In this document: positions 35,544-47,492 of the stretch, in pieces
How the letters are laid out: each line of letters starts with the position of its first letter
Position numbering within the stretch: position 1 is the first letter of the stretch
Assembly: GCF_003573695.1 (NCBI RefSeq)
Contig: NC_039359.1
Span: 122,767,849-122,831,848, forward strand
Length of the DNA: 64,000 nucleotides
DNA from: Papaver somniferum
Lineage: Eukaryota > Streptophyta > Magnoliopsida > Ranunculales > Papaveraceae
Direction: 5' to 3'
The notes under the pieces: generated by a model
The model's database searches: none
The model's input: the letters and a program-made list of their open reading frames with translations, nothing else
Told to the model about the DNA's origin: nothing
Translations under genes and position numbers: made by a program

Positions 35544-36014
35544 TGTAGTTGCAGGAAATCCTACACTACACCCCTCATATGATTTCGTTATTACTCAACC
35601 CATTTTTAGATCTACACTCTTAATTTTATTGATCAATCTTTGAATGTTCTTACAAGAAAAGATAAAGGAATCAAGAATGACCTCTGCTCTAGACTTTCTC
35701 TCTCCTATTTACTTGTTTCTTACTCAAAAAGATCTCTCTCTCTTCTTTACAACTTGAACGACTATTTATAGGGAAATACATAGTGGATGACAACTAATCT
35801 GTCCTTTATTTTCGGGTATGGTCTGCGACATTCTCGCAACCTTACAAATGTTAATTTCGCAAGCTCTCTAATTTTCGCAGGACTATCACATCTTTCTCGT
35901 GATCCTAGCTGACGTCGTTTATCGTATCATTTCTGAAATTATTCTGCGACGCTGTTGTGTGGTGTTGTTGATAATTTCGCTGAAACATTATCGTTGTGAG
36001 ATTCTGATCCTACA
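35544..36014 (-). repeat. 5' LTR of the gypsy element
   Basis: 471 bp. The minus-strand TATA word is at 35762-35771. Just inside (35522-35541, minus strand) the sequence TGACGCTAGAAGGAGGGGC is the probable primer-binding site; the tRNA was not identified. Confidence 0.9.
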
Positions 36015-37508
36015 GTAACTTAGGAAAGACTCCCAAAATTAGGAGAGTCTTGAAAAAGGAAAATAGCTTTGCTTATCTTTCAAGCTACCTTTCACTATAA
36101 ATAAAGGGTTTGTGAGGCTACACGTTTTTTATCCCCTTTGGAAAATTGGTGTAAGCTCATAAGGTTGTTTTCCATGTCTTCTGTTCTTCGTGAACAAGAG
36201 TGAGATAAAAGTCTTTGTATTGGGGATCACAAAGCCAAGTTGGGTTTAATCTTCTTGATTGATTATACAACTTGTAATCTAGATTTTTCACCTCTTGTCT
36301 ATTATAAGGTTTTCTCTTCTGATATAAAACCATTCAAGAGTTGTTGATCATTAACCCTAGGTTTTGATAGATTTCAGTTTCCGATTGTATACCAACACTT
36401 GTTAGTCGAAATCGGAAGCTAGAAAGAAAACTTCGATTAAGGTATCTCGTAAAAATCCTTAAGAAGTTTTAAACAAGATATATCTAGATTTATTCTAGTT
36501 GTTCTTGTTGTAGAATTATTAGGGTTTTCTTAACTTGGAAATTGATCTTTTGAATCGCCAAAGTTCACTTACAAAAATCAGGTTCACGGACTCCTTGTGT
36601 GTACGCATATTGATTATAAGTAAAACCCTAATCTACAAGTTTGTTTCGGTATCTCTACTTTTATTTGGTAGTTGTTCAAAACAAACACAAGATTTCCAAA
36701 ACCCTTGATTTACATCTAAAGGGAAATCAAATCGGTGTTTTCTTTTTTTTGTGAAAACAAAAGATCGAAAAATATCAACCGTGTTGTTGTATCTTCAAAA
36801 GAGAGCCTTGGGTTCTGCTAGAAGATTTACGAGAAGAATTCCTAAAGACAATCGGTGTTGTGCTAGGAGTTCTATTAGTGCTGAAGCAGGTATTACATCT
36901 AGTCCGTATAGGTAGTAGGAATTTGGTGTAACAACTTATAATCAGTGTGTGTTTATTCTGGACTAGGTCCCGGGGTTTTCTGCTTTTGCGGTTTCCTCGC
37001 TAACAAAATTTCTGGTGTCTGTGTTATTTCTTTTCCGCATTATATTTTATTTATATAATTGAAAATAATACAGGTTGTACGTTAATCAATCATAGTTGTT
37101 AAATCCGACCTTGTTTGTTGGATAAGACTTGATTGATATTGAACAATTGATTTTGTTATTTTCACATTTTAGACCAGTCTGGACTAACCCTGTTTCAAGT
37201 GGACACTGTGTTGAAATATTCCTTTAGTGATTGTATCTTAAAGAGGTTTATACACGGTGGACATTGAATAGGTTGTGATTAACACAAAAGATTTTGGTTC
37301 AAGAGCTTCACACTAAAATCAGGTTTACAGACTTGTTTCTGTTTAACTCTGATTGTGTTGAAATAGAGATATAGCTATTTGATATACTTTCCTATAGATT
37401 GAGTCTGACTGCATACTTGATTCTCTTGAAAGTATATTGAAGAAAGTCCTCTCAGATTGCCAAACGAATTTTTGGGTGTGATTGTTAGACCCCCGTATTT
37501 TCAACTAA

Positions 37509-39100
37509 GCTAAAGTAACAGAGGTTTCATGGGTCGGTCGGAGTCGGTATGACAAGGTCTGAATCGGTCTCAATCTGCATCTGTATTGGAGTCTTGGTGG
37601 TTGTTGTTACTGTTGGTATCTTGGTGTCTGCTGGTGGTGTTGAAATCTTGGTGTATGATGCTGCTGCTTCCATTATTGCTAAGGACTTGGTTGTTTCCAT
37701 ATATATTTATTTCATATTTGATATTGATAATATAACTAGTAAAGATGGAGCTCTTTTACAGAGAAGCGAGATCCAACTATTGAATTTCTTCGTCATTATT
37801 CAAAACCCACACAAATCAGAATAAAACCCCCAAAAAGATAATCCAAAACAACAAAAGGAGATGAACTCTGGTAAAAACCTGCTGAAACAATGCAAACTAA
37901 AAGCTAGAAACAAAGGTAGAGTACGAAGATTCAAACTCTAAGAACTGGGGAAAAACAATAGTTTCATATCTAGAAATGGAAAAACAGTGAACCTAATACA
38001 TGAAAAAAAACTAACATAGAATATGTAAACATAAGGGAGGAGAGTCTTTGGGAAGGTCTGCTCTGATATGCTCTCATGAGAGCAGATCGAAGTAACGACG
38101 ACCTAGAGTTTTAGGGTTTCTCTGATCGTATGAGAGAAGAAGAGAAAGATTTTTTTTTTACACGATAATACAAGTTACAGATTGCATTAAACTCAAGTAG
38201 ATATCTAATTCGATGTAACCTTTCGGAACAAACAAATCAAAAATGAAGGCTAATTGATTTTGTTGAGTGAAGCATTATCACACCTAATAGATGATTCATT
38301 TGTGATTTATTTTTGTTTTTTTATTTTCTTTAGTATTAATTTGGTACCAACTGTGTACCATCTTCCTTTGACCTTAGCCTCGAAGTTTTCAATGGTGCAC
38401 AACTCTCTAGCTCTATTTCTTTTCCGTAAATGTTCATGAATACATATTTCTTGGTTCATTAATGGCTTAAACATATATATATTTTAGTTTAAATCCATTT
38501 TTGTGAATTTCTATTCAGAAGGGTGTAGTTCAATTAAAGAAAAATAAAAAAAAGTTTACAAATAACTTGTCGGCAACCTAGCAACTAACTGGGGCCAACA
38601 CCTTTTTGTGAATATTCCTTTTCTTCCTTTTGACACGGGAGTGAAGTTTGTTGGCTTCCAATGAAATCAAGTTGAAAAATAAAAAGAAGAGAAAAAACTA
38701 CCGAAGACAGGAAGAATAATTAATAAAAAGAAGAGAAAAAACTTTTTTACTTCTTCTTTCTTTCTTTCCGACTCTTCTGATTCAACTTTTTATCTCGAAC
38801 TCTCCTCTTGCCCTACCTTATATAGGCAGAGGTGGGGCCTGTATATTTGACCACGGTAGGAAGCACAATATACTTGTTAAATTACCCTCTCAGTCTTTCC
38901 CTACATTGTCCACTCACGTTACCCTACTTTCACCTTGCATATTAGTTTTCTATATATTTACATTTTGATTCCACATTAGTATTTTGTCATGTTAACAATT
39001 TAAATTTTCTACTACCCATCATACCTCAATCAAATAATGAAAAGAAATGACAAGCATTACTAACAAAACGTTGAAGATTACACACAAAGAAGAATGTGCA
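37509..39100. other. Unassigned region, possible minus-strand 5' leader
   Basis: No clear gene. On the minus strand near 38050-38150 there is CT-rich leader-like sequence and AAACCCTAAAACTCTAGG, typical of plant 5' untranslated regions, followed by an ATG with only a short frame. T- and A-rich stretches and a TTATATAGG word (38818-38826) lie further on. This may be a decayed gene fragment. Confidence 0.3.
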
Positions 39101-39762
39101 ATTTTATTTTATTTTTGCTAATTCACATTTTTTATTAATAAAAAGGAATAAAAGGAAAGCTGAACTTAGATGACTGACTTAAAAAAGAACTTACAAAGAA
39201 AGCAACTCATAAACAGACTCATTACAAAGCCTAACAAAAAAGCCAGAGGCCCAACAACAAAAAGAAGAATTAACTAACACTAAACTCAAACAGGCTCAGC
39301 TCAGAGTTTGAAGAAATCAATTATCTGACTATCATAGTCATTGCTCCATCTGTTTCCAGAGATCCTATATCTTCCTTCATTTATTGTCTGCCAGATTCTA
39401 CTCTTGAAGCAATTGAGATTAGGTTTTTTTTCCTCAAATAGCTTTGCATTTCTCTGGAACCATAGTTCCTTCATGGTGGCACAAGCTGCAATCATCCATA
39501 CATGTTTGACCAAGGGGATTCTGCTTTTGGAAGCATTACAGACCTCTTCAAATGAACATGGATTGCTGAAACAAAACAGAGTATTAAGCCAACTCCATAC
39601 TGCAACACTAAACTGACATCCCCATAGTGTATGCCTCATGCTGTTTTGTTCTGCAAAACAAATGCAACACATAGAGACCATATCATACCCTCTGGTCCTC
39701 ATTATTACATCATCAACATAGACCTCTTGCTGCAATTTCCAGATATTGCTAGTAATGCTAGG

Positions 39763-41337
39763 TGATAGACGCATTTATATGTCTAATATGTCTCTATTGT
39801 ATGTATTGTTAGTGCTCAATTTTGTATTTATTGTGTTCTTTTATGTCTTTGTAGGAATTTTTAGAGAAATAAGCCCTTGCGGCGAAATGGGCTCAAAAAG
39901 CAGTGTTTTACACCCCGGAGAAATGTATCGTAGGCACCCCAGAAATGCACCGGAAGCATCCCAGAAATGTCCCGGAGGAATCCATAAAAATTACTATTTC
40001 CACCCAAAGATTACTATTTCCACTCAATTGCTATTCACACCCAAGCTCTGGTTAAGGGGCATCCATCTTCTCTTTAAATTCAAAAACAACTTTTTGGCGG
40101 GAAAAATATATTCAAAACTGGAAGATTTGTGATCGAGAAAATGAAGGTGTTTTAGTGCGATTCAATAGCTGAAATTTGGTGGGAAGTTGTGATATGGGAT
40201 AGGGAACACATTGTGGGCATCGGATTCGATCGTAATTGGCTGAAAATCCTGGTTTGAGTCACGAGCTCAAAACAGAGCAACGTGTCCTGTAACACGAGTT
40301 TGATTGTGTGTTTGCCATGCATGAAGTGTTTTGGAGGATTTCGATGACTTCGGAAGCGTGGGGAAGGTTAACTAGAGCGTAAGGATCAAAGTTTACGTGT
40401 GTAGAAGCCAAAAATGGAAATTATTGTTAAATATGGGCAGCGAGCAATGACGGGATTAATGGGAGATTATACGGTGTTATGGTCAGATATTTTTGTTCTA
40501 AAACACTATAAATACAAGTCTAAAGAGTTTAGAAGAGTTGGAGAGTTTTGGGGGAGAGTTTGGAGTCGAGAGAATCAAAGAAAAAAACATACAGAGAGAA
40601 AGTTTCTGCTGGTGCGAGAGAGGAAGAACGTGAAGAACAGACTTGCAACAGCAGTCGTTCTTCGCAAGCGTCTGCGACACTCAGTTGTGGGTCGCATTCA
40701 ACCAGGGAACATCTTTTTATTTTTGTCGCTCTTGTAACGTCAGTGTGTAACGTTTATATGCGTTCCAAACCCGATTATATTTACATTTTCTCTTGATTGT
40801 AAACAACTTTTGAGCATCAATGAATCATTTTGAGAGGTTTTTCATCATGAGTAGCTAAACCAAATCCCAGGGGTGACGGAGGAAGCCGTTCTTCCAAAAG
40901 TTATGTGGTAAAATTTATTTAAATTTATTTATGCAACTCTTTTATGATTAATTGCACCGAATAAATATGGAGTAAATGATTTTTATTAATCAATTGTGTT
41001 TTCTCTTGATGGAGTATGCTTAGTAAATTGCTTTTGATACTTCATGCTCGCGATTAACAATGGATGTTTTCAAAATCTAATTTAGGCAATGATTAGAATC
41101 ACAATTTCCTTTGATTGGAGTTATATTGTCTAGAATTGCATGATAAGAATTGTTATTGAATCACATAAATTTTGGTGGATGGTGGAATCCTGATCCCCAG
41201 TAAAAATTCTCTCCCATATTTTGTTAATATTGTGCATATAATTTTATTTATTTAAGTCTAGAAAAAAGTTACCTTCACAAGTTCGAAAAGAACCCTGTTT
41301 AAAACCACTATCTACAACAACATTTGAAAATACATCA
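39763..41337 (+). repeat. 5' LTR of the Tat/Athila-like element
   Basis: 1,575 bp. A TATAAATA box is at 40507-40514. Similarity to the 3' LTR is patchy: the starts, the GTTAAGGGGCA region, the AACGTGAAGAACAGAC region and the TTTGAGCA...TTTTGAGAG region align, while other stretches do not. It contains a short repeat of CCCAGAAATG-like words (about 39929-39985). Confidence 0.8.
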
Positions 41338-41519
41338 AATTTTTGGCGCCGACGCGGATTTGTGTTTAGGTAGAATTTTTAGATTTTTATTATTTTTTTT
41401 ATTATTCCATTTGTTATTTTTTACGTCTCTTTGGTATGTCTTTATATAACAGGTTTGAAGTTGGATACTAAAGACCTTGGAATCAAAGCTTAAAGTTAAA
41501 AGAGAAGGAAAAAAGACAA

Positions 41520-41521
<2 letters not shown>

Positions 41522-41566
<45 letters not shown>

Positions 41567-41700
41567 AAGAGAATTTTTTTTATTTTTTTAAGAGACTTTC
41601 CATTTTTATTTTTTTTTGTAATTATTATTATTATTATTTTTTTATTTTTTTTTCTTTTCTTTGGACTGGAAAATCGGGACATTATTTTTTTTTTAAACCC
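41522..41700. repeat. Poly-A tract followed by T-rich low-complexity sequence
   Basis: A run of about 30 A is extended by GA-interrupted A stretches to about 41570, then T-rich sequence with ATT repeats. It lies in the 5' leader of the Tat-like element. Exact lengths may be unreliable in an assembly. Confidence 0.85.
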
Positions 41701-42439
41701 TACGGAAGGGTACCCTTAAATACAAACTGTTTGCAGGGAAGGACGACGATTACTATATCGTCTCGGCCCCTCGGGTTCGTACACGGCATAGGAGTCGTGG
41801 CCCGAGTCGACGACAACGGTTCATCGCCCGTCTGGTATGGGAGGTAAGTCCAATCGAAACACCCGCGAATCTCCTGCAAGCGGGTTACTGTCTGCCTTAA
41901 GGTGATAATTGTTTGAGGACGAACCAGACTGTTTTTAAATTCCTAGTAAAGGGCAAGGCCTGGCCAATACAAGATAAGGGTTCGGATTTCATCACCGCTC
42001 CCTTCTTGCCCGCCTTAGGAAAACGAAACCTAACGCGAACCCAAGCTTAAAATTTGGAATAGAACGAGACCGATAAGGTAACGAGCTTAATAGGAAACTC
42101 GTTCGAAAAATATTGGTTGCTCTTTAAGCACACTCCAAAGTTCATGATGGTTTCTGTGAGTTGAATGCGTGACTGCGCCGCCTTGTGATAGCGGTGAGGC
42201 CTTGGGTATCAAAGCTCCACTGAGCTTCCCTCGCCTCAGTTCAACTTACTTTGACTCGGATTGATTCCAAATGGGTTTGCTCAAATTGCAACGAATTCCC
42301 TTTCGAAAGATAGAAGCTGGTCTAGAAACAATCTAAGTGGAGCCATCATGCTTTTTGTTTGCTAGAAATCTTTAGGTTTGTTTTGGTGGAGTCGAGTCGG
42401 CCTTGTTTGTGGTTGTGTAGAATTCCCTTGCAATTAAGA

Positions 42440-44122
42440 ATGTCGAACTGGTATGACAGAAGCCAATACAATGAGTGTCGATCTGAATTTGAATATGGAC
42501 ATCATCATTTTTATGACCATGGTGGGAATAGTAGTTGGGAACGCCAACCTTTTCAAGGTTATGGTTCATACCATGGTGAGCCCAATTACTATCCACACAT
42601 GCATCAGTCTTACGAGCAAGAAGATTATAGTACTAGTTCTTCGTCTCTAGAGGATACAATCAAACTATTGAAAAGTAGTCCCTTTTATGATCCTTCTGAT
42701 AATTCCTCTTTACTAGAGTCAACACGTAAGTTAGCTGAGTCGACGCGTAAGTTAGCTGATATGAATAGTATAATTATAGACGAAAGAACTATAATAATGA
42801 GTGAACCTTCTTTAGAAGACCACCTCAAGCGGATAGCTGAGACGAACGAAAGAATTGCTCGAAATTACTTGAATTGCCAATATAGTGTATCCAATAATAC
42901 CTTTGAGAATGAAGATAGTTATTTACACAATCAAGAGAACGAGGTTATAATTGGTAACACTACTTATTTAGATAAGGTTCAATCATCTTCGTACTATTAT
43001 GATGATGAGGATAGTAGTGATGAAGAATCTGAAATATGTAGGCATAGTGATCAGGAATCTAGTAATCCAATTGAGCTTTATAGTGATTATATTATTTCTA
43101 CTTCAAATCCAAATAATTTTTATGATTATTCACCTATTCAAGAGGACGAGGATTTGATTAGGAATACCACCGTTTTAGACGATGTAGTATTTCCTTTTGA
43201 TTACGAAGCCGATAATGGTTTAGAGGAACGGGTTTATTCTGAAAATGTTGTTTTAGAGTCTAGCGACTTAGAAACAATAATCTTGAATGAAGAACATAGA
43301 CTCGTTGAGATGAGTAAAGATGCACTACCTGATAAAAACTTAGAAGAATCAATTGACCACTTCCAAGAATCTGATGATCTAGAAATTAGGGAGATTGTGA
43401 CTAGTCTATCTAGAGACACTGAAAACTCTAAGTTTGGGGGTGATTATCACTTTCCTAGTGCTTTACCTTTAACTCTCAGAAAGTCCCCTCACATAGGACT
43501 TAATATCCATGCCTCAACCATCTTACAAGATTATCTTCATACTAGGTTTCCCGAACTTAATGATGTCCTGAAAAAAGTTCAGTCGTTAGAAACCCATCCT
43601 CTGGTTGATGTGGTTTGCTCAGGCTATGATACCCAGATTGACTTTGTTTTCCCACCAAATAGTTTTCTTCCAATTGTGGGAACGTATAGATTTCAAATGT
43701 GTCACTTATTAAGTTCTGAGACTAAGCCTAAGTACTTTAGGAAATTAGAATCGACACATTTGCTTCAGAATGACCACTACTCTGACTGTGTTCAACTTTG
43801 TAAGTCATACCTAATTGACTTAGAGGATCCTAAATTATTTAGGTTATTTTGTGACTCCAGGTTCTTATCTGAGTTTTTCCAGACTCTAGGACCTAATAAT
43901 TTGGATCCTACCTATGAGGAAATGCATCCGAGGAAAATAGTCTATTTAGACCCCTTCATAGAACCTGAACCTGAACCGCAATTAGCGATAGTTATCCAGA
44001 AACTAGATAAGGGCATGCTAGTCTTGTATATTTTCTTGGTTCACTGCAGTTTCCTTTTGTCAGCTCTTTTTGGTTTTAAAGACCCACAATTATTCCGGTT
44101 ACTGTTATACGGTTCGAGTTGA
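42440..44122 (+). CDS. Retroelement ORF of unknown function with C-terminal membrane segment (560 aa)
   Basis: The frame is open further upstream, but ATG at 42440 (MSNWYDRSQYNE) is the likely start. Residues about 1-60 are rich in Y, H, G and Q. An S/D/E-rich, strongly acidic middle follows, with two copies of ESTRKLAD-like words. A compact, better-folded-looking region from about 365 (FPSALPLTLRKSPHIGLNIH) contains VDVVCSGYDTQIDFVFPP. The end has PEPEPQ and then a hydrophobic stretch, GMLVLYIFLVHCSFLLSALF, predicted to span a membrane. No Retrotrans_gag, protease or RT motif is seen. It occupies the whole coding space of the element, so it may be an env-like or accessory protein; that is inference. 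Confidence 0.7.
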   Translation: MSNWYDRSQYNECRSEFEYGHHHFYDHGGNSSWERQPFQGYGSYHGEPNYYPHMHQSYEQEDYSTSSSSLEDTIKLLKSSPFYDPSDNSSLLESTRKLAESTRKLADMNSIIIDERTIIMSEPSLEDHLKRIAETNERIARNYLNCQYSVSNNTFENEDSYLHNQENEVIIGNTTYLDKVQSSSYYYDDEDSSDEESEICRHSDQESSNPIELYSDYIISTSNPNNFYDYSPIQEDEDLIRNTTVLDDVVFPFDYEADNGLEERVYSENVVLESSDLETIILNEEHRLVEMSKDALPDKNLEESIDHFQESDDLEIREIVTSLSRDTENSKFGGDYHFPSALPLTLRKSPHIGLNIHASTILQDYLHTRFPELNDVLKKVQSLETHPLVDVVCSGYDTQIDFVFPPNSFLPIVGTYRFQMCHLLSSETKPKYFRKLESTHLLQNDHYSDCVQLCKSYLIDLEDPKLFRLFCDSRFLSEFFQTLGPNNLDPTYEEMHPRKIVYLDPFIEPEPEPQLAIVIQKLDKGMLVLYIFLVHCSFLLSALFGFKDPQLFRLLLYGSS

Positions 44123-44278
44123 CTAATCCTTGCTTAGTATGGCTGAAGACTTTAAACTTAGCACTTCTTGGGAGGTAACCCAATATTCATGCGACACGGT
44201 AATATCTTTCCTTAACTCTTTTGCTTCAAATGGTAACAGTTTCTCCTTGTTCATATGGTTTTAATTTTATCTTTAGAA

Positions 44279-44704
44279 CATTGAGGACAATGTTAGATTT
44301 AAGTTTGGGGGTATGGGAGAAAATTTTTAGTATGAATAAATAAACTCCAGAGCTTAGAAATTTATGCCTATTTAGGATTGCACTAACTAATCTAAGTGGA
44401 TGGAAGCATTTTGATTGTAGGAGTTAAGGAACCAATCTGATTAGATGACAACATCTAGAAGAGTCTATTCATAAAAGCACAGAGCTCAGGTGTTAGAAAT
44501 AACATGATAGTTTCACCATATCTCGTTGAGTCCTTTTCACTTCTATTTTTATTTTATTTTGTTTTTAAACTATGTTTCTCTAAGTGATAGGTGGGGCCCA
44601 CGATTCAAGTTGTTACCAATGCTAGGGTGAGTTAGAGTGATTGAGATACCATAAGTTTGATGTATTTTGCTCGAGGACTAGAAAATAATAAGTTTGGGGG
44701 TATT
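44279..44704 (+). other. 3' untranslated region and polypurine tract of the Tat-like element
   Basis: The conserved word GAGGACAATGTTAGATTTAA is followed by GTTTGGGGGTATGG at about 44308, and a second AAGTTTGGGGGTATT directly precedes the 3' LTR at 44690-44704. The latter is the functional polypurine tract by position. Confidence 0.7.
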
Positions 44705-46204
44705 TGATAGATGCATATATGTGTCTATTTTGTTCTCAATTCTCTGTATTGTTAGTACTTGTTTTCGTCCTTATTATGGTATTTTGCGTGTTTGTAGGTA
44801 TTTTTTGGAAATAAATAATTTTGGAAAAATCGGCTCGAAAAATTATGCGGAGCATCCCCGGTGGAAATTTGTTATTCGGACTCTCATTTTGGTTAAGGGG
44901 CAACCCAATTACTAAGGGGCCCTCAGTTGGGCATTTGCTACTTTCACTCCACAGACGGTTAGGGGGACACCCTTCTTCACGATTTGAAAATTCAAAATGG
45001 CGGGAAAGTTCATGCAGTTCACGGAAGAAATTTGGGTTCGATCTTGTGTGGGCTTTGAGCGAGATTCAATCACTGGATTTTGTTTTGATTGACCTGCTTG
45101 GGCTAAACAGGGATTGTATGGTTAGTGGATTCGATCCAGTTGGCTAGAACATCGAGTCTTGGTTAAACAGGGAAGAGAGATTATCACGGGATATTGGATG
45201 ATACGTAACTGCATGGGAGAATATTTTCTTCTTTATTCAACAAGATTCGACCAATCAAGCCAGGATAAACAAGGAAATCCAGCTCAGAACAAACATGTGA
45301 GAAGAGAACAGGAAAGTAGCTAACAGAAGACGCGTGAAAGGTGAACAGGGAAAGAAAATATTCCCGTGAAAATAAAAATCATTAAGGGAGAATTATTTGC
45401 ATTTAACTCGGATTATCTCGGTGCTTTTGAGTATAAATATGTCTATGGGGTTTAATAGAATGGTTGTCGAGAGTTGGGAGGAGAGAAGGAACGCTGCAGA
45501 ATCGAGAACCATGATTTCTCTCTGCTGCTGCCATTGATGAAGATGAAGAACACGAAGAACAGACAGCCAAAGACCGTCGTTCTTCAACAGTGTCTAAGAC
45601 GCACGTCCGCCGGTCGTAGTTCGTAGTACAACAGCAGTTATCATTTATCGTTCTTCTTGTAACAGCTGAACAACGCCTTTGCAACGTTATTTCTGTTGCG
45701 ATTTTTCTGTTCAATTGTTTTACACCTTTTCATCATTTGTAAACCACTTTTTGAGCAATAAATAATTATTTTGAGAGCATTTTTACTATGATGAGTTAAA
45801 CCCCAACATTGAGACGACGGAGGAGGTCGAGCTTCATACATGGGTAATTTTATTAATTTTTTTTTAAGACTTTTGCATTAAAAATTAATTGACATATGAT
45901 TTGATTAAATTGGGTGTTATTTGATTAGATGGGTCATGCTTAGCTTAGCTGATTTGATTTTCCATGCTTAACACTTACAACCAATGTTTTGAGAATCTAC
46001 TTTGGCAAAATAAGAGTCCATATATGTTTTGAGCGATTATTGTTGAGAATAAATCATTGAACCCTATGTTATGAAGATTGGCCGAATCATTAGTCCCATT
46101 ACCTCTCTACCAATTTGTCAATATTTTTTTATATATTTGTATTTTTAAATCTTTACAAATCCGAGCAACGAATTCTTATTTACCGCACGAAAAATACTAC
46201 AACA
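44705..46204 (+). repeat. 3' LTR of the Tat/Athila-like element
   Basis: 1,500 bp. TATAAATA box at 45432-45439. It ends ...TACTACAACA immediately before CTAGG. Confidence 0.8.
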
Positions 46205-46950
46205 CTAGGATGAATAAATTTTTGCCATATAAATCTTGGCCAAGTCAATAAAGCCTCTCTGTGTCTTATTTTCTCCACTGCATCAGCTGTTGAAAAGTTA
46301 CCATCTTTTCCAGCAATCCAAATTCTTTGATCCATACCACCACTTATCATTGGCAAACTAGCTGTAGATAAAATTTGTTGAAGCTCAGCTGGAATATTCC
46401 ATCTATCTTCCTGCACCAGGGCTTGAACTTTCATTCCAATGTTCTGCTTAACATAATCTGTATAACCTACTTTACTTATTAAAGAGACATCACCACACCA
46501 AATATCAAACCACACAGAGATTTTGGATCCATCACCTACCTTCCACTTGATATCACCATGTAATACATTCTAAGCCCATTTTAATCCATTCCAAACTGAA
46601 GATTGCTTCCAGCTAGTAGTCCACTATCTATTTTTATCTTGAAATTTGGCAGTAAAGAATGTGCAATGGACAACTCTAAAGAGACGAATTTGTGGTCGAG
46701 ATTTCTTTGCTTCATGAGATGACATCCTGAAAAACTGGGTAAGATCTGTATTTCCTGTGGAAATGCGAGTAAACTAATCCAAGGAGAGTTGGAATTATAG
46801 ATCCAACCTCATCACTGAACTTCTTTTGATGCTTCTGGAAATACGAACAAACAAACCAAAAAAACTCAGTTAACTTTCCTATGCAATTACTGCCAAACCC
46901 ATTAAAACCATATAATTGCGGAAAACATTGAATTGTTAACATGAGAAAAT

Positions 46951-47492
46951 ACTATTACCATTTAGGTTTTTGGTACTACTACCAATATGTATTACTAACA
47001 ATGAGTAACATAATAAGTATCTTACACGGTATAAGTCTTTTAAAATTTCAAGTTTCTCATATGTAAGTCATGTGATACTTTTATATGTTTAAAAATATAA
47101 AATATATGTGATTTCATGTGATACTTTTTACATTTAAAAATGTAAAATACTCCATATATCTTGTAATCATATTTGAATAATCCTTTATTTTTCTAGATTT
47201 TCGTTCGTTGAGTTTCTTACTTGGAATCACGATTTAGTTTTATTGTTAAAAATATGTTAAAAGTTCTAAAGTTTCTCATGAGTTGTTAGTTTCCATCGTT
47301 TTCTGATTTATATACGTACATATAAAACAATACAAAAAAAAAACAGCAAGTCATATATGTTTTCCCTAGGCCTTGTGTATGTTAAGGACTGTTCTGACCA
47401 AAGAGTACATAATAATATTATCAACAAATACACCAGTTGGATTTCTAACGAAAATTTACTTCGTAGATGACATTGGTTATGGGTTTGGTTGT
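46951..47492. other. AT-rich spacer, nothing recognised
   Basis: No frame or motif that can be supported. Several TTTAAAAAT and GTGATACTTTT words repeat loosely near 47040-47140. Confidence 0.5.

Larger units (their letters stand above)
27124..36014 (-). mobile_element. Ty3/gypsy element with gag and protease only, plus an antisense spliced ORF
   Basis: LTRs of 471 bp (27124-27594 and 35544-36014) begin TGTAG and end CTACA. A perfect duplication GTAAC flanks the element (27119-27123 and 36015-36019). Sense is minus: gag sits next to the right LTR and a purine tract (minus strand, 27595-27608) next to the left. The LTRs differ at about 10 of 471 positions by eye. There is no reverse transcriptase, RNase H or integrase, so the element depends on a helper. 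Extra ORFs, including antisense ones, are known in the Tat branch of gypsy elements, which this resembles. Confidence 0.9.
26370..37503 (+). mobile_element. Solo LTR of the SIRE-like copia family, split by a gypsy insertion
   Basis: The two halves are 26370-27123 and 36015-37503. The left end TGTTAGAGCGTTG matches the starts of the related LTRs at 47493 and 49317 and, in reverse, the LTRs at 17.4-26.0 kb. The right end ...GTATTTTCA resembles their ends. A TATAAATA box is at 36096-36103, followed by the family's R-U5 words such as TTTCTGGTGTCTGTGTTATT. Flanking 5-mers are AATAA (26365-26369) and ACTAA (37504-37508). No internal region or second LTR is attached, so recombination between LTRs removed the rest. 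About 2.24 kb without the insert. Confidence 0.75.
39763..46204 (+). mobile_element. Tat/Athila-like non-autonomous gypsy element with unlike LTRs
   Basis: LTRs at 39763-41337 and 44705-46204 start TGATAGA and end in CA. A perfect 5-bp duplication CTAGG flanks the element (39758-39762 and 46205-46209). The primer-binding site starts TGGCGCC at 41344. Near the 3' end are CATTGAGGACAATGTTAG and AAGTTTGGGGGTATG, words typical of the Tat/Athila group. The only ORF is the 560-aa one below. No Gag domain or polymerase was recognised. Confidence 0.85.
39110..46950 (-). pseudogene. LINE relic split by an LTR retrotransposon
   Basis: The minus-strand LINE 3' part is in two pieces: about 46950-46205 and 39762-39110. 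The right piece reads VGDGSKISVWFDIWCGD and ends FIHPS. The left piece resumes SITSNIWKLQQEVYVDD and holds the zinc-binding RT domain (CCICFAEQNSMRHTLWGC), ending at a stop near 39301. Removing the insert with one duplication copy makes the frame continuous across the junction. Beyond the stop, an A-rich 3' end (T-rich on +) runs to about 39105. At least one stop lies upstream, near 46570, so the LINE is dead. Confidence 0.85.

Noticed and set aside
41335..41719. Frames of poly-Lys and poly-Phe on opposite strands
   Set aside because: They result from the A and T homopolymer tract.
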